A DNA stretch of 64,000 bases from the NCBI RefSeq assembly GCF_000300195.1, contig NZ_AMQH01000002.1, positions 124,001 to 188,000 on the forward strand. The letters run 5' to 3'. The notes beneath the pieces were generated by a model, which ran no database searches, was not told where the DNA came from, and worked only from the letters and a program-made list of their open reading frames with translations. Below, one piece after another: positions 35,910 to 48,492 of the stretch (its first letter is position 1; each line of letters starts with the position of its first letter). The DNA comes from Clostridium tunisiense TJ (GTDB lineage: Bacteria; Bacillota; Clostridia; Clostridiales; Clostridiaceae). The position numbers were made by a program, and so were the translations under genes.

Positions 35910-36201
35910 TTCATTCCCCTTCTTACTAAATATTAATAATATCACTATTTACTATTATATCAATAATTTTTGAAAATAACTTTCCTTGATTAATAAATTT
36001 ACTAACTTTTTCACTTAAAAACCCAAAAATGTATATTCACGCACCATTTTAAAGAGGCTTCAACTACTTGTATTTTTCGTATCCTTTACTTTTTTGTATC
36101 ACTTTTATTTTTTATGTCTAATTAAAAATTTATTAGTGCCAAGATCTTATCTAGGTTTCTTTGAGCCATAAGTTGAACTTTCCTTGAATTTACCATATGC
36201 T

Positions 36202-36235
36202 AAAAAAAGACACATAGACAGGCTATCTATGCGTC
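36202..36235 (-). terminator. Terminator after guaA
   Basis: GACACATAGACAG pairs with CTATCTATGCGTC (one wobble), with TTTTTTT on the minus strand. Between this and the HTH-TPR start (35910-36201) no gene or signal is seen. Confidence 0.8.
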
Positions 36236-36270
36236 AAATAAAATATATGTTTAGTAAGAGAAAGGCTATT

Positions 36271-37800
36271 TTACTCCCACTCTATTGTGGAAGGTGGTTT
36301 TGAAGTTACATCATAAACAATTCTGTTTACTCCTTTAACTTCATTCACAATTCTTCTTGATACTTTATCAAGAACTTCATAAGGCACTCTAGCCCAATCA
36401 GAGGTCATACCATCTGATGATGTTACGGCTCTTAGTGCTACTGTGTGACAATAAGTTCTTTCATCTCCCATAACTCCAACAGATTGGATATTAGGAAGGC
36501 AAGCAAAGTATTGCCATATTTCACTTTCAAGTCCTGCTATTGCTACTTCATCTCTAAATATTGCATCTGCTTCTCTAACTATTTCTAGTTTTTCTTCAGT
36601 AATTTCTCCTAAAACTCTAATTGCAAGACCTGGTCCTGGGAAGGGCTGTCTCCAAACTAAGTGGTGTGGTATTCCAATTTCTTCACCCACTGCTCTAACT
36701 TCATCTTTGAATAATTCTCTAAGTGGTTCTATAAGTTCAAAGGTGATGTCCTCTGGAAGTCCCCCTACATTATGGTGACTTTTTATAGTAGCTGAGGTAT
36801 TTGTACCACTTTCTACTACGTCAGCATAAATTGTACCTTGAACTAAGTAATCTATTTTACCAAGTTTGTTTGCTTCTTCTTCAAATACTCTTATAAATTC
36901 TTCCCCAATGATTTTTCTTTTTCTCTCTGGGTCAGAAACTCCCTTAAGCTTTCCTAAAAATCTTTCCTGTGCATTTACTCTAATAAGATTCATATCAAAA
37001 CCTTTTTTAAAGATTTCTTCTACTTGGTCTCCTTCGTCTTTTCTTAAAAGACCATGGTCTACAAACACACAAGTTAATTGCTTACCAATTGCTTTATGAA
37101 CAAGTACTGCTGCTACTGAAGAATCTACTCCTCCAGATAGGGCGCATAGCACCTTTTTATCTCCAACAAGATTTTTTATCTCTGCTATTTTCTCTTCCGC
37201 AAAGGAAGCCATGGACCAATCCCCTTTAAGATCACATATGTTCTTAAGGAAATTAGATAGCATTTTTTCTCCAAATAAAGTATGCTGAACTTCTGGGTGG
37301 AACTGAACTCCATAAAGTTTCTTTTCCTTATTTCCTATGGCAGCTATTGGACACTGGTCTGTATATCCAATAACTTCAAAACCTTCTGGTTTATCTTCTA
37401 TAAGATCTGTATGACTCATCCAACACTGATTTTCTTCAATGCCTTCAAATAGCGGGCTATTTAAAACTAAATCTACATTGGTTTTACCATATTCTCTAAC
37501 AGGTGCAGTTTTAACACTTCCTCCTAGAGTGTGAGCCATAAGCTGTGCTCCATAGCATATTCCTAGCACTGGAATACCTAAGTTAAATATTTCTCCATCT
37601 ATTTTAGGTGAATTTTCACCGTATACACTATTAGGTCCACCTGTAAAAATGATTCCCTTAGGTGCTAATTCTTTTATTTTTTCTATTGAAGTTGTGTAAG
37701 GAACTATTTCACAATAAACACTATTTTCTCTAACTCTTCTTGCGATAAGCTGATTGTATTGTCCGCCAAAATCAACTACTAAAACTAATTCTCTATCCAT
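36271..37800 (-). CDS. guaA: GMP synthase (glutamine-hydrolysing)
   Basis: It has 509 residues. It aminates XMP to GMP with ATP and glutamine. The class I amidotransferase domain comes first (about 1-195): nucleophile Cys in [15 protein letters not shown], and His-Glu in VQFHPEVQ. Next is the PP-loop ATP domain ([14 protein letters not shown], near 220) and the C-terminal dimerisation domain ending in KPPSTIEWE. It lies about 110 bp after guaB on the same strand; both should be under the guanine riboswitch upstream of guaB. Confidence 0.98.
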   Translation of the reverse strand: MDRELVLVVDFGGQYNQLIARRVRENSVYCEIVPYTTSIEKIKELAPKGIIFTGGPNSVYGENSPKIDGEIFNLGIPVLGICYGAQLMAHTLGGSVKTAPVREYGKTNVDLVLNSPLFEGIEENQCWMSHTDLIEDKPEGFEVIGYTDQCPIAAIGNKEKKLYGVQFHPEVQHTLFGEKMLSNFLKNICDLKGDWSMASFAEEKIAEIKNLVGDKKVLCALSGGVDSSVAAVLVHKAIGKQLTCVFVDHGLLRKDEGDQVEEIFKKGFDMNLIRVNAQERFLGKLKGVSDPERKRKIIGEEFIRVFEEEANKLGKIDYLVQGTIYADVVESGTNTSATIKSHHNVGGLPEDITFELIEPLRELFKDEVRAVGEEIGIPHHLVWRQPFPGPGLAIRVLGEITEEKLEIVREADAIFRDEVAIAGLESEIWQYFACLPNIQSVGVMGDERTYCHTVALRAVTSSDGMTSDWARVPYEVLDKVSRRIVNEVKGVNRIVYDVTSKPPSTIEWE

Positions 37801-37910
37801 GGTTTAGCTTCCTCCTTTATTTTCTTTGGTAAATGCATGTTGTAAATAAGAACTTTCTTTTAAGCTATATATTTTTTTGTTTTTAATGTAATTTATAAAG
37901 CCTTTTATCC

Positions 37911-39386
<1,476 letters not shown>

Positions 39387-39394
39387 TTATTTTA

Positions 39395-39568
39395 GGCATT
39401 TGAAAATAAATAACAAGTCAAAGATGTGAAGGATATTTTTAGTTCATAAGCAAGCTTATGCGGCAAGGAAACAGGTTCCGCAGATAGTAGCGCTATCTAA
39501 GGGTTCTGTTGACGCAGTATAACTAAAAATAGACAAGCATACTGACTTATTTATTTTTTGAAAATGCC
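39395..39568. mobile_element. MITE-like element, copy B
   Basis: Related to copy A at 17825-17982. Ends are GGCATTT...AAATGCC: they differ from copy A at two positions with matching changes on both sides, so end pairing is kept. TTA flanks each side. The inner core (GGAAACAGGTTCC through GGGTTCTGTTGACGCAGTATAAC) is almost the same; the outer loop differs and is longer. It lies between the riboswitch terminator and guaB, 30 bp before the start codon. Confidence 0.75.
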
Positions 39569-39699
39569 TTATTTTGTTGCAGTAAAACTCTCTAACTAAG
39601 CACACAATCTCTCCTTGTGCTCACTTTTACAAATGTAATTTTAAAATGCAACTTTTACATGAATGTTATTAGCTAATAATTAATTCATAATTTGGGTAC

Positions 39700-39743
39700 A
39701 AAAAAACATGTTAGCTATACTTCTATAAGTAAAACTAACATGT
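39700..39743 (-). terminator. Riboswitch-controlled terminator in the guaB leader
   Basis: ACATGTTAG pairs with CTAACATGT (39706-39714 with 39735-39743), followed by TTTTTT on the minus strand. It lies 30 nt after the aptamer, as expected for guanine-induced termination. Confidence 0.85.
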
Positions 39744-39773
39744 CCAATTTTATCATTGTACAATGCAATCTTA

Positions 39774-39836
39774 CTCATAGTCAGAAATTATTGGTTTCCG
39801 GTAGATACTCCTTGCCATATTCAAGGTATATATGAG
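39774..39836 (-). promoter_or_regulatory. Guanine-sensing purine riboswitch
   Basis: The minus strand begins CTCATATATACC and ends GACTATGAG, forming P1 with three-way-junction bases typical of purine aptamers. The P2/P3 kissing loops are recognisable. The base that selects the ligand is C (GACTATG), which indicates guanine, not adenine. A terminator follows. It should switch off guaB-guaA when guanine is plentiful. Confidence 0.93.
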
Positions 39837-39891
39837 CTAACGTTATTAAATTATTAATAATCAATGTTCGTTTGTTTTATTAATTATATAT

Positions 39892-39920
39892 ATTTTATTT
39901 AATTATATTGGTTTTGTCAA
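39892..39920 (-). promoter_or_regulatory. Promoter of the guaB-guaA operon
   Basis: Perfect TTGACA (39915-39920), 17-bp spacer, TAAAAT (39892-39897). It predicts a start about 50 nt before the riboswitch aptamer. Confidence 0.75.
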
Positions 39921-39990
39921 CACATTATTTCAACTGTATTTAATTTCTTAATATTTGTCAATAATGAAGGTAGTTAAGCGGAGGTAGATT

Positions 39991-40800
39991 ATGGATAAGC
40001 AATTAAAATATAGAACTCGCCATCTAAACATAGAATTTAGCCAAATTATAGAGACTGAAGCTATAAACATGGTTTTTCAACCTATTGTTAATCTTGCTAC
40101 AGGCAAAATTTTAGGCTATGAAGCACTTTGTAGAGGGCCTAAGGAATCCCCCCTTCATTTACCAGATGAGCTTTTTAAAACTGCAAGACTCTCTAATAAG
40201 GTTGCTGCTTTAGATGAACTCGCTAGGAAAAAGGCAATTGAAGCTTTTATCCCCTTTTTAAAGGATTATAAACTTTTTATTAACATGACTCCTCTTGCCA
40301 TGTCTAACTATGATTTTTTTGCTAGTAGTACCTTTGAATGTTTAGAGGACAATAATGTAAATACTTCAAACCTAGTAATTGAAATTACAGAGCAGTGCCC
40401 TATTGATTTAGTTGAGAACTATAATAACATAATTAAGGATATAAAATCTCTAGGAATAAAAGTAGCTTTAGATGATGTAGGCTCTGGCTATTCTGGACTA
40501 AAAACTATTTTAAAAGTTATGCCAGATTATTTAAAATTAGATATGGATTTAACTCATAATATCCACAAGGACACTTTAAAGGAAAACTTAATTAAAGGTT
40601 TAATACACATGTCAAACTATTGCAATATGAAAATAATTGTAGAAGGCATTGAATGCAAAGAAGAACTAGAAACTCTCATATCCCTTGGTGCTTATGGAGG
40701 CCAAGGATACTTTCTTCAAAGACCTACTGATTCCCCTGAAGATATTTCTCTAGAGTGTAAAGAAATTTTTAAAACCTACTTATCTAAGTTAAACTTATAA
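39991..40800 (+). CDS. EAL-domain c-di-GMP phosphodiesterase
   Basis: It has 269 residues and consists of an EAL domain alone. Catalytic and metal residues look complete: EAL in GYEALCRGP, Asn in INMTP, Glu in EITEQ, the Asp pair in LDDVGSGYSGL, Lys in YLKLDMD, Glu in VEGIE, and Gln in GQGYFLQRP. It should hydrolyse cyclic di-GMP to pGpG. No sensor, GGDEF or membrane domain is attached, so control is probably at expression. It has a GGAGG ribosome site and shares a terminator with groEL. Confidence 0.9.
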   Translation: MDKQLKYRTRHLNIEFSQIIETEAINMVFQPIVNLATGKILGYEALCRGPKESPLHLPDELFKTARLSNKVAALDELARKKAIEAFIPFLKDYKLFINMTPLAMSNYDFFASSTFECLEDNNVNTSNLVIEITEQCPIDLVENYNNIIKDIKSLGIKVALDDVGSGYSGLKTILKVMPDYLKLDMDLTHNIHKDTLKENLIKGLIHMSNYCNMKIIVEGIECKEELETLISLGAYGGQGYFLQRPTDSPEDISLECKEIFKTYLSKLNL

Positions 40801-40810
40801 TTGCATTATA

Positions 40811-40849
40811 AAAGAGCTATGTGAAAATTTATGTTTCACATAGCTCTTT
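40811..40849. terminator. Bidirectional terminator between the EAL gene and groEL
   Basis: AAAGAGCTATGTGAAA pairs perfectly with TTTCACATAGCTCTTT over a 7-nt loop, between convergent genes. Confidence 0.85.
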
Positions 40850-40898
40850 CTTTTATAACTTTATAAGTTGTTAGACTATCTTTATTTTTGCCTATATT

Positions 40899-42536
<1,638 letters not shown>

Positions 42537-42652
42537 CTACTTCCTTCTTATTAGTCTATTAACTTTAATTTCTCATTTTCAGTAATTTTGCTTTGCAGCA
42601 ACTTTACTATTTAATAGCTCTACTACTTAGCTTACTGTGCAGCAACCTTTTA

Positions 42653-42949
<297 letters not shown>

Positions 42950-42989
42950 TTAAGTTTATAATTATATAAATTTTATAATATACTCTTTG

Positions 42990-43016
42990 TTAGCACTCAT
43001 CACTATCGAGTGCTAA
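42990..43016. promoter_or_regulatory. CIRCE operator (HrcA)
   Basis: TTAGCACTC, 9-bp spacer, GAGTGCTAA: a perfect match to the consensus. It lies between promoter and groS, where HrcA blocks transcription until heat shock. Confidence 0.98.
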
Positions 43017-43027
43017 TTACAATATTT

Positions 43028-43056
43028 ATAATAAAGAAAACTTCCATTATTATCAA
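43028..43056 (-). promoter_or_regulatory. Promoter of groESL
   Basis: TTGATA (43051-43056), 17-bp spacer, TATTAT (43028-43033), directly before the CIRCE element. Confidence 0.7.
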
Positions 43057-43135
43057 GTGTAATCACATTATCCATTAGCCCAAATTTAGCCATTATTCCG
43101 TTTTATTTCGATTTATCTCTGTATTTCTTATATTA

Positions 43136-43861
43136 TCACTTTTTCTCTTTATGCATTCTATGAAAAAAGTCAATAATGCTATGTCCTTTCCAAAATCCAA
43201 GGATAAATAAGGCTATAGCTACTATAGCAATTATTATCATGGAGGAATAGTTTTCCATATGTATTCCTTCGCCGAAAAATGCTGATGCAAGTATCCACGG
43301 AAATCTTCCTATTGAAGAATAAAGTATAAAGTCTACTAGGGTTACATTTGACACCCCAGCTACATACACCAGTACATCCTTAGGTATTCCAGGTATTAAA
43401 TAAATTATGAGAATTACAATTTTATTGCTTCCTGCATCAAGTACTTTTTTAAATCTTTTTAGATTTCTTTTCTCAATCATCCTTATTACATATTTTTTTA
43501 TGAAGTATTTTGCAAATAAATATCCTAGGGTACTCCCCATCAAAATCCCGGCACTAGATAATATACTACCCCACAGGGCCCCAAATATGTATCCTCCTGC
43601 CACCTGAGTTACTTCACCTGGTATAAAAAATATTACAACTTGAATTATTTGGATTAACACAAACATTATTATGCTAAAAGATCCATAAGATAATATCCAC
43701 TGCTTAAATTCTTCTGGATTTCTAAACATAGTTGAATGTCTAAAAAACAACTGATAAGCTCCTATAATTAATGGAATTGAAATAAGTATTAAAAAAATTT
43801 TCAACCTATTTTCTTTTATTTTATCCTTTGTTAATCGTAACCAGTTCTTACTTTTTTCCAT
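43136..43861 (-). CDS. TVP38/TMEM64 (DedA-like) membrane protein
   Basis: It has 241 residues and about six membrane segments, starting after a basic N-terminus. The SNARE-associated/VTT signature is seen in PGEVTQVAGGYIFGALWGSI and the LIYLIPGIPKDVLVYVAGVS loop with its conserved Pro-Gly and Asp. DedA-superfamily members are thought to help move lipid carriers or phospholipids across the membrane. It is a single gene between groESL and ogg. Confidence 0.88.
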   Translation of the reverse strand: MEKSKNWLRLTKDKIKENRLKIFLILISIPLIIGAYQLFFRHSTMFRNPEEFKQWILSYGSFSIIMFVLIQIIQVVIFFIPGEVTQVAGGYIFGALWGSILSSAGILMGSTLGYLFAKYFIKKYVIRMIEKRNLKRFKKVLDAGSNKIVILIIYLIPGIPKDVLVYVAGVSNVTLVDFILYSSIGRFPWILASAFFGEGIHMENYSSMIIIAIVAIALFILGFWKGHSIIDFFHRMHKEKK

Positions 43862-43910
43862 AGATATTCTCCTATTAAACTTACAAAATTTAATATAAGC
43901 ATAAAAAACT

Positions 43911-44792
43911 TTAGTCTATTTTAATATTGTTTTCCCTTGCATAGTAAAATAAGTATTGTTGTGCAAAACCAGAAAGCTCACCAAATTTTTCTCTTCCGAA
44001 GGCTCTTATTTTAGGTAGGGATACATCAGGAGCTAAATAAAAAAATTGCATAGCTCTTTTTACCCACACATCTACAGGGAAAGCTGAATACTTTTGCATA
44101 GAAAATAACATTATACAGTCAGAAACTTTAGGGCCAACTCCGTTAAAGCCTTTCAAGCCCTCATGACAGTCATCATCACTAAGACTTTTTATATGTTCTA
44201 AACTCCTTGTACCTTCTACCACACTTTTAATTCCATCGATTATATACTTAGCTCTAAAACCTACCCCTAATGCTTCTATTTCTTCCATAGTAGCCTTCTC
44301 TAGTGCTTCTGGTGTAGGAAAGGTGTAATAAGTCTTTCCATTGTACTCTAATTGATTTCCATAGGTTTTACTTATGTTTTCTATAGCTCTTTTTATCATA
44401 GGTATCCTATTATTAGCTGAAGTTATAAAGGATATTAAGATTTCAAAAGGTTCCTGCTGAAGTAGCCTTATACCATAACCAAAATCTACAGCTTTTTTAA
44501 GAAGTGGATCTTTGCCTAACTCTTCTTTTATATCACTATAATTTCTTCTTAAATCAAAGTAATCACACCATATACTATTAAAATCTTCTAAATTAGTGTT
44601 GTGCAATATAACATCCTTATCACATTTCTCTACTTCTATAACCTTACCAAAGGCTACCCCTATATAATTATCATTGCTTTGCCTATGCCATCTAAAACAT
44701 TGACCACAATCAAATATATGAGGAAGTTCAAAACTTGTTACTCCTTTTAAAATAACTTTGCCTTCTTCTTCTATTAATTCTTTAAAGTCCAT
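43911..44792 (-). CDS. 8-oxoguanine DNA glycosylase (Ogg1-like)
   Basis: It has 293 residues and resembles the clostridial Ogg enzymes, which are closer to eukaryotic Ogg1 than MutM. N-terminal domain with FDCGQCFRWHR, then the HhH-GPD fold: helix-hairpin-helix FNGVGPKVSDCIMLFS with catalytic Lys near residue 235, and Asp in FPVDVWVKR. It removes 8-oxoguanine and nicks the strand. The ATG at 44792 has a GGAG site at 7 bp; the frame upstream to 44816 does not. Confidence 0.92.
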   Translation of the reverse strand: MDFKELIEEEGKVILKGVTSFELPHIFDCGQCFRWHRQSNDNYIGVAFGKVIEVEKCDKDVILHNTNLEDFNSIWCDYFDLRRNYSDIKEELGKDPLLKKAVDFGYGIRLLQQEPFEILISFITSANNRIPMIKRAIENISKTYGNQLEYNGKTYYTFPTPEALEKATMEEIEALGVGFRAKYIIDGIKSVVEGTRSLEHIKSLSDDDCHEGLKGFNGVGPKVSDCIMLFSMQKYSAFPVDVWVKRAMQFFYLAPDVSLPKIRAFGREKFGELSGFAQQYLFYYARENNIKID

Positions 44793-44922
44793 GGTATCAC
44801 TCCATTCCATATACAAATATTTCTAATTATTAATTCTATGATAATATCCAAAATGGATTAAGTAAACTTAATTTTTATTAGATAATGAATAAGTTAATCT
44901 TGTGGAGCTTCTTTGTAAGCTG

Positions 44923-45052
44923 CTTTGGACTAAACATAGGTACTTTGTGAACAAACTGCCTTTGCTACATCAAAGCAACTTACCTAGGCTAATGAGCTGC
45001 AAGGCTGGCCAACACCCCCTTAAAGAAAGTTACCTACTTGAAGCTTCCAAAG
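44923..45052 (-). ncRNA. Candidate rod-like structured RNA upstream of ogg
   Basis: On the minus strand three stacked pairings enclose an 80-nt apical part: CTTTGGA with TCCAAAG (45046-45052 and 44923-44929), TAGGTA with TACCTA (45031-45036 and 44937-44942), and CTTT with AAAG (45026-45029 and 44943-44946). An unpaired bubble of 6-9 nt separates the first two, and the base composition is richer in G+C than the flanks. Closing stem plus bubble recalls 6S RNA, but no clear promoter or terminator was found and I cannot assign it. It could be an ogg leader. Confidence 0.4.
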
Positions 45053-45267
45053 TTTTGTTAAACTAAGAAAAGTAATGCTATGAATATTCTCAACATCACT
45101 GGTATAAATTATTCCATTAAAGTTACTATTTATCTAATATAGTAACTCCTTCATTAGCAATTACTCTATTGATTTGAATCTTCCCTACTGTGATTTTCTT
45201 TGAGTTTATTTTACTGACTCCAAAATCCTTCTTCAACTTATATTTAAAATGAAAATATGTTTAAAAT

Positions 45268-45294
45268 AAAAAGGCCGCCAAAATGGCGACCTTT
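45268..45294 (-). terminator. Terminator of the nfnAB operon
   Basis: AAGGCCGCCA pairs with TGGCGACCTT, with a T-run on the minus strand, just after the nfnB stop. Confidence 0.85.
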
Positions 45295-45312
45295 TATAAT
45301 TAATTCTAATTA

Positions 45313-46701
45313 TTATTGTTGTTCAGAAAGTTGAGTATCTATAGCTTTAGCAGCCTTCTTACCAGCTTCCATTGCAAGTATAACTGTTGCAGCACCTGTT
45401 ACAGCATCTCCACCAGCATATACTTTAGATTTTGAAGTTAATCCTGTTTCTTCTTCAGCAACTATACACTTCCATTTATTGATTTCAAGTTCTGGAGTTG
45501 TTGCTGGAATTAATGGGTTTGGTGATGTTCCTAGAGACATAATAACAGTGTCGCAATCTAATGTAAACTCAGAGTTTGGAACAACTTGTGGTCTTCTTCT
45601 TCCAGATGCATCTGGCTCACCAAGTTCCATTCTTACGCACTTCATTCCTTTAACCCAACCCTTTTCATCTCCAAGTATTTCTACTGGATTTACAAGAAGG
45701 TCTAGAATAACGCCTTCTTCTTTAGCATGATGAACTTCTTCAACTCTTGCTGGTAATTCTGCTTCACTTCTTCTGTAAACAATATGAGTTTCAGAACCAA
45801 GTCTTAATGCTGTTCTTGCTGCGTCCATAGCAACGTTTCCGCCACCAACTACTGCTACAACCTTACCAGATTTGATTGGAGTTGAATATTCTTCTTTGAA
45901 GGCTTTCATTAAGTTGTTTCTTGTTAAGAATTCATTAGCAGAGAATACTCCATTTAGGTTTTCTCCTGGTATTCCCATGAATTTTGGAAGACCTGCTCCT
46001 GAACCTATGAATACTGCATCAAATTTCTCATCATTGATTAACTCATCTACAGTAACTGTTCTACCAACAACTACGTTAGTTTCAATTTTTACACCTAATT
46101 TTCTAAGGTTATTTATTTCATGTTTAACTACTGTATCTTTTGGTAATCTGAATTCTGGAATTCCATAAACTAAAACTCCACCTGGTTCATGTAATGCTTC
46201 AAATACAGTTACATCATAACCCATTTTAGCAAGATCTCCAGCACAAGTTATTCCTGCTGGACCTGAACCTATTACAGCTACTCTTTTATCCTTTTTCTCA
46301 ACTTCTTTTGTTAAATCTACATTGTTTTCTCTTGACCAGTCAGCAACAAATCTTTCAAGCTTACCAATAGCTACTGATTCTCCTTTTATTCCAAGAACAC
46401 ATTTACTTTCGCATTGTAATTCTTGAGGACAAACTCTTCCACAAACTGCTGGAAGTGCTGTATATTTATCTAAAGCTTTTGCAGCTTCTGCAAAGTCCTT
46501 ATTTTTAACATGTTGTATAAACTCTGGTACATCTATAGATACAGGACATTTACCAACACATGGTTTGTTTTTACAATTTAAACATCTTGAAGCTTCTTGA
46601 ACAGCTTCTTCTTCTGTATATCCTAAACAAACTTCTTGAAAGTTTGTAGCTCTTACTTTTGGGTCTTGCTCTGCAATTGGAGTTCTTTTCATTCTATCCA
46701 T
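45313..46701 (-). CDS. nfnB: NfnB: NADP-binding large subunit of NADH-dependent ferredoxin:NADP oxidoreductase
   Basis: It has 462 residues. Related to the glutamate synthase small subunit (GltD), and often annotated so, but no large subunit (gltB) is here and it follows nfnA, as in known Nfn operons. N-terminal Fe-S motifs (CLNCKNKPCVGKCP, CGRVCPQELQCESKC), FAD site VIGSGPAGITCAGDLAKMG and NADPH site VVGGGNVAMDAARTALRLG. With NfnA it couples ferredoxin and NADH oxidation to reduction of two NADP, an electron-bifurcating reaction. ATG at 46701 overlaps the nfnA stop, after GAGGAGG. Confidence 0.9.
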   Translation of the reverse strand: MDRMKRTPIAEQDPKVRATNFQEVCLGYTEEEAVQEASRCLNCKNKPCVGKCPVSIDVPEFIQHVKNKDFAEAAKALDKYTALPAVCGRVCPQELQCESKCVLGIKGESVAIGKLERFVADWSRENNVDLTKEVEKKDKRVAVIGSGPAGITCAGDLAKMGYDVTVFEALHEPGGVLVYGIPEFRLPKDTVVKHEINNLRKLGVKIETNVVVGRTVTVDELINDEKFDAVFIGSGAGLPKFMGIPGENLNGVFSANEFLTRNNLMKAFKEEYSTPIKSGKVVAVVGGGNVAMDAARTALRLGSETHIVYRRSEAELPARVEEVHHAKEEGVILDLLVNPVEILGDEKGWVKGMKCVRMELGEPDASGRRRPQVVPNSEFTLDCDTVIMSLGTSPNPLIPATTPELEINKWKCIVAEEETGLTSKSKVYAGGDAVTGAATVILAMEAGKKAAKAIDTQLSEQQ

Positions 46702-47567
46702 TATGCATTTCCTCCTCTTCCACAACCTGGTTTCATAGTATCTTTATTAACTTCCTCATCTTTATACATTGATAATCTCTTAAGAGCTTCATCAAAGTTA
46801 ACTTTATGTCCATCAAATTCTGGACCATCAACACAAGCAAACTTAGTTTCATCTCCTACAGTAATTCTACAAGCACCACACATTCCAGTTCCATCAACCA
46901 TAATTGGGTTTAAGCTTACTATAGTTTTAATTCCTAGCTCTTCAGTTAATTTACATACAAATTTCATCATTATCATTGGTCCTATAGCAACAACTAAGTC
47001 ATATTTTTTACCTTGGTTATTTACTAAGTCCTTTAATTTTTCAGTAACTAATCCCTTAAAGCCATGGCTACCATCATCAGTAGTTACATAAGCATTGCCT
47101 GCAACTGCTGTCATTTCTTCTTCTAAAATTACCATATCCTTAGTTTTATATCCCATGATAACATCAGCTTTTATTCCTTGCTCATGTAACCATTTAACTT
47201 GAGGATATACTGGTGCTGTACCAACTCCCCCAGCAATGAATATTATGTTTTTATTTTTTAATTCTTCCATATCCTCATGAAGAAGCTCTGATGGCATTCC
47301 TAATGGTCCAACAAAGTCATAAAAACTTTGTCCTACCTCATAATTTGCCATATCCTTTGTAGTACATCCCATAGTTTGAACTACAATTGTAACTGTTCCT
47401 TTTGCTGGATCCGTATCGCAAACAGTTAAAGGTACTCTTTCACCCTTTTCATCCATTCTAATAATGATGAACTGACCTGGTTTTGCAGATTTAGCTACTC
47501 TTGGAGCTTCAACTTTCATCATGAAAATTGAAGGAGTTAAAAGTCTTTTCTCAACAATTTTATACAT
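46701..47567 (-). CDS. nfnA: NfnA: ferredoxin:NADP oxidoreductase small subunit (FNR-like)
   Basis: It has 288 residues. An FAD-binding barrel (PGQFIIIRMDEKGERVPLT), an NAD-binding half (IIFIAGGVGTAPVYPQ), and a C-terminal cluster loop (DGTGMCGACRITV ... FACVDGPEFDGH) for a [2Fe-2S] centre match NfnA/SudB-type subunits. It contacts NADH while NfnB contacts NADPH. ATG at 47567 with GGAGG before it; the frame reaching 47591 has no site. A Rex-like box sits in its promoter. Confidence 0.9.
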   Translation of the reverse strand: MYKIVEKRLLTPSIFMMKVEAPRVAKSAKPGQFIIIRMDEKGERVPLTVCDTDPAKGTVTIVVQTMGCTTKDMANYEVGQSFYDFVGPLGMPSELLHEDMEELKNKNIIFIAGGVGTAPVYPQVKWLHEQGIKADVIMGYKTKDMVILEEEMTAVAGNAYVTTDDGSHGFKGLVTEKLKDLVNNQGKKYDLVVAIGPMIMMKFVCKLTEELGIKTIVSLNPIMVDGTGMCGACRITVGDETKFACVDGPEFDGHKVNFDEALKRLSMYKDEEVNKDTMKPGCGRGGNA

Positions 47568-47727
47568 AATACATCCTCCACATCTAAACATTTGTTTAAT
47601 ATTAAAAATATTTAAATTTATTTGTCTACAAATTATGAATCTTTAACAAATTTTGCTAGGTTTCCAACTAATTAACCTGTCAATATGTCCCATTATCCTA
47701 TATTAGTATAACTCTATAAGCAGTTAT

Positions 47728-47756
47728 ATAATACATCAATGTTAAACATTGAACAA
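47728..47756 (-). promoter_or_regulatory. nfnAB promoter overlapped by a Rex-like box
   Basis: TTGTTC (47751-47756) and TATTAT (47728-47733) are 17 bp apart. The 18-bp TTGTTCAATGTTTAACAT (47739-47756) fits TTGTTAA-N4-TTAACAA at 12 of 14 positions and covers the -35 and spacer, where a repressor would block polymerase. Confidence 0.6.
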
Positions 47757-47907
47757 GTTCATTGTTTTCACAACTTTAGAAGGATTTTCAAGTTCTACTA
47801 AAGTTTAGTTTTCATCCCAAAACTCTTAGTTAAAGAGTGTGAGATATTTATACTTTCAAAATACCGTTAAGGTTTACATTTGAAAAATTACATAAAAAAT
47901 AGACAAT

Positions 47908-47943
47908 ATGTAAAACCACATTAAAAAACAATGCTATTTACAT
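47908..47943 (-). terminator. Possible expression-platform hairpin after the glycine riboswitch
   Basis: ATGTAAA pairs with TTTACAT, and an inner CATT with AATG. The T-rich stretch ATTTTTTATG comes about 8 nt later, so termination may be weak. Confidence 0.45.
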
Positions 47944-48137
47944 CCTGTCCTTTTACCTGAAAGTTTCCCTAGGGCTCTTATCCTTCCCTAAGTTTCTTCT
48001 TCGATGTCCAATTTTGGATCTCTCCAGGGTCGTGTCTGATTATTGTATCTTACCTGAAAGCTTTTGAATAAGTCATAGCATAGCTTATCCATTTCTTCTA
48101 CGGTTACCCCCTAATATAGAAGTATCTCCAATAACCA
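47944..48137 (-). promoter_or_regulatory. Tandem glycine riboswitch
   Basis: Two aptamers in the usual order on the minus strand. The first (about 48137-48031) has TTGGAGATACT, ACCGTAGAAG and AGCTTTCAGGTA. The second (about 48030-47944) has CTGGAGAGATCC, CATCGAAGAAG and AAACTTTCAGGTAAAAGGACAG. These are the conserved glycine-aptamer elements. The next gene, nfnA, starts about 375 bp on, past a separate promoter. The usual targets (glycine cleavage, glycine reductase, amino-acid symporter) are not present. The rest of 47568-48492 shows no gene. Confidence 0.9.
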
Positions 48138-48435
48138 TCATCCACTCAATATTCACATTACACATCTATTTTATAGTTTTATTTAATACTAGTCAATATG
48201 AACATGCTGTAGAAAGTGTGAATATTTTCAAAACATGAATAATGCTGTCATCTACTGTCACTTTTTATTTCTTAATACTATTAAGTTATTGTATGAAACT
48301 TTCTTGATTTCCATAAAGGGAATCAACGTTAAGACTTATCTTGTACATTGTTTTTACTTTGTCTCCCTTATGCTTCTGGGTTGTAAGTAGAATATATTAT
48401 CATAATATAACCCTATATTTTTTGAAACCATTTTC

Positions 48436-48481
48436 AAAAAGCTACAAATTGTAGCCCCCTATGAAAAGCTCCATAGAGGGC
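48436..48481 (-). terminator. Terminator of the iron alcohol dehydrogenase gene
   Basis: GCCCCCTATG pairs with CATAGAGGGC, and directly after it GCTACAAATTGTAGC forms a second hairpin before TTTTTG on the minus strand. Confidence 0.75.
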
Positions 48482-48492
48482 CTTTAATTCTC

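Noticed and set aside
45313-46701. Glutamate synthase small subunit (gltD)
   Set aside because: There is no gltB, and it overlaps an FNR-like subunit gene exactly as in nfnAB operons.
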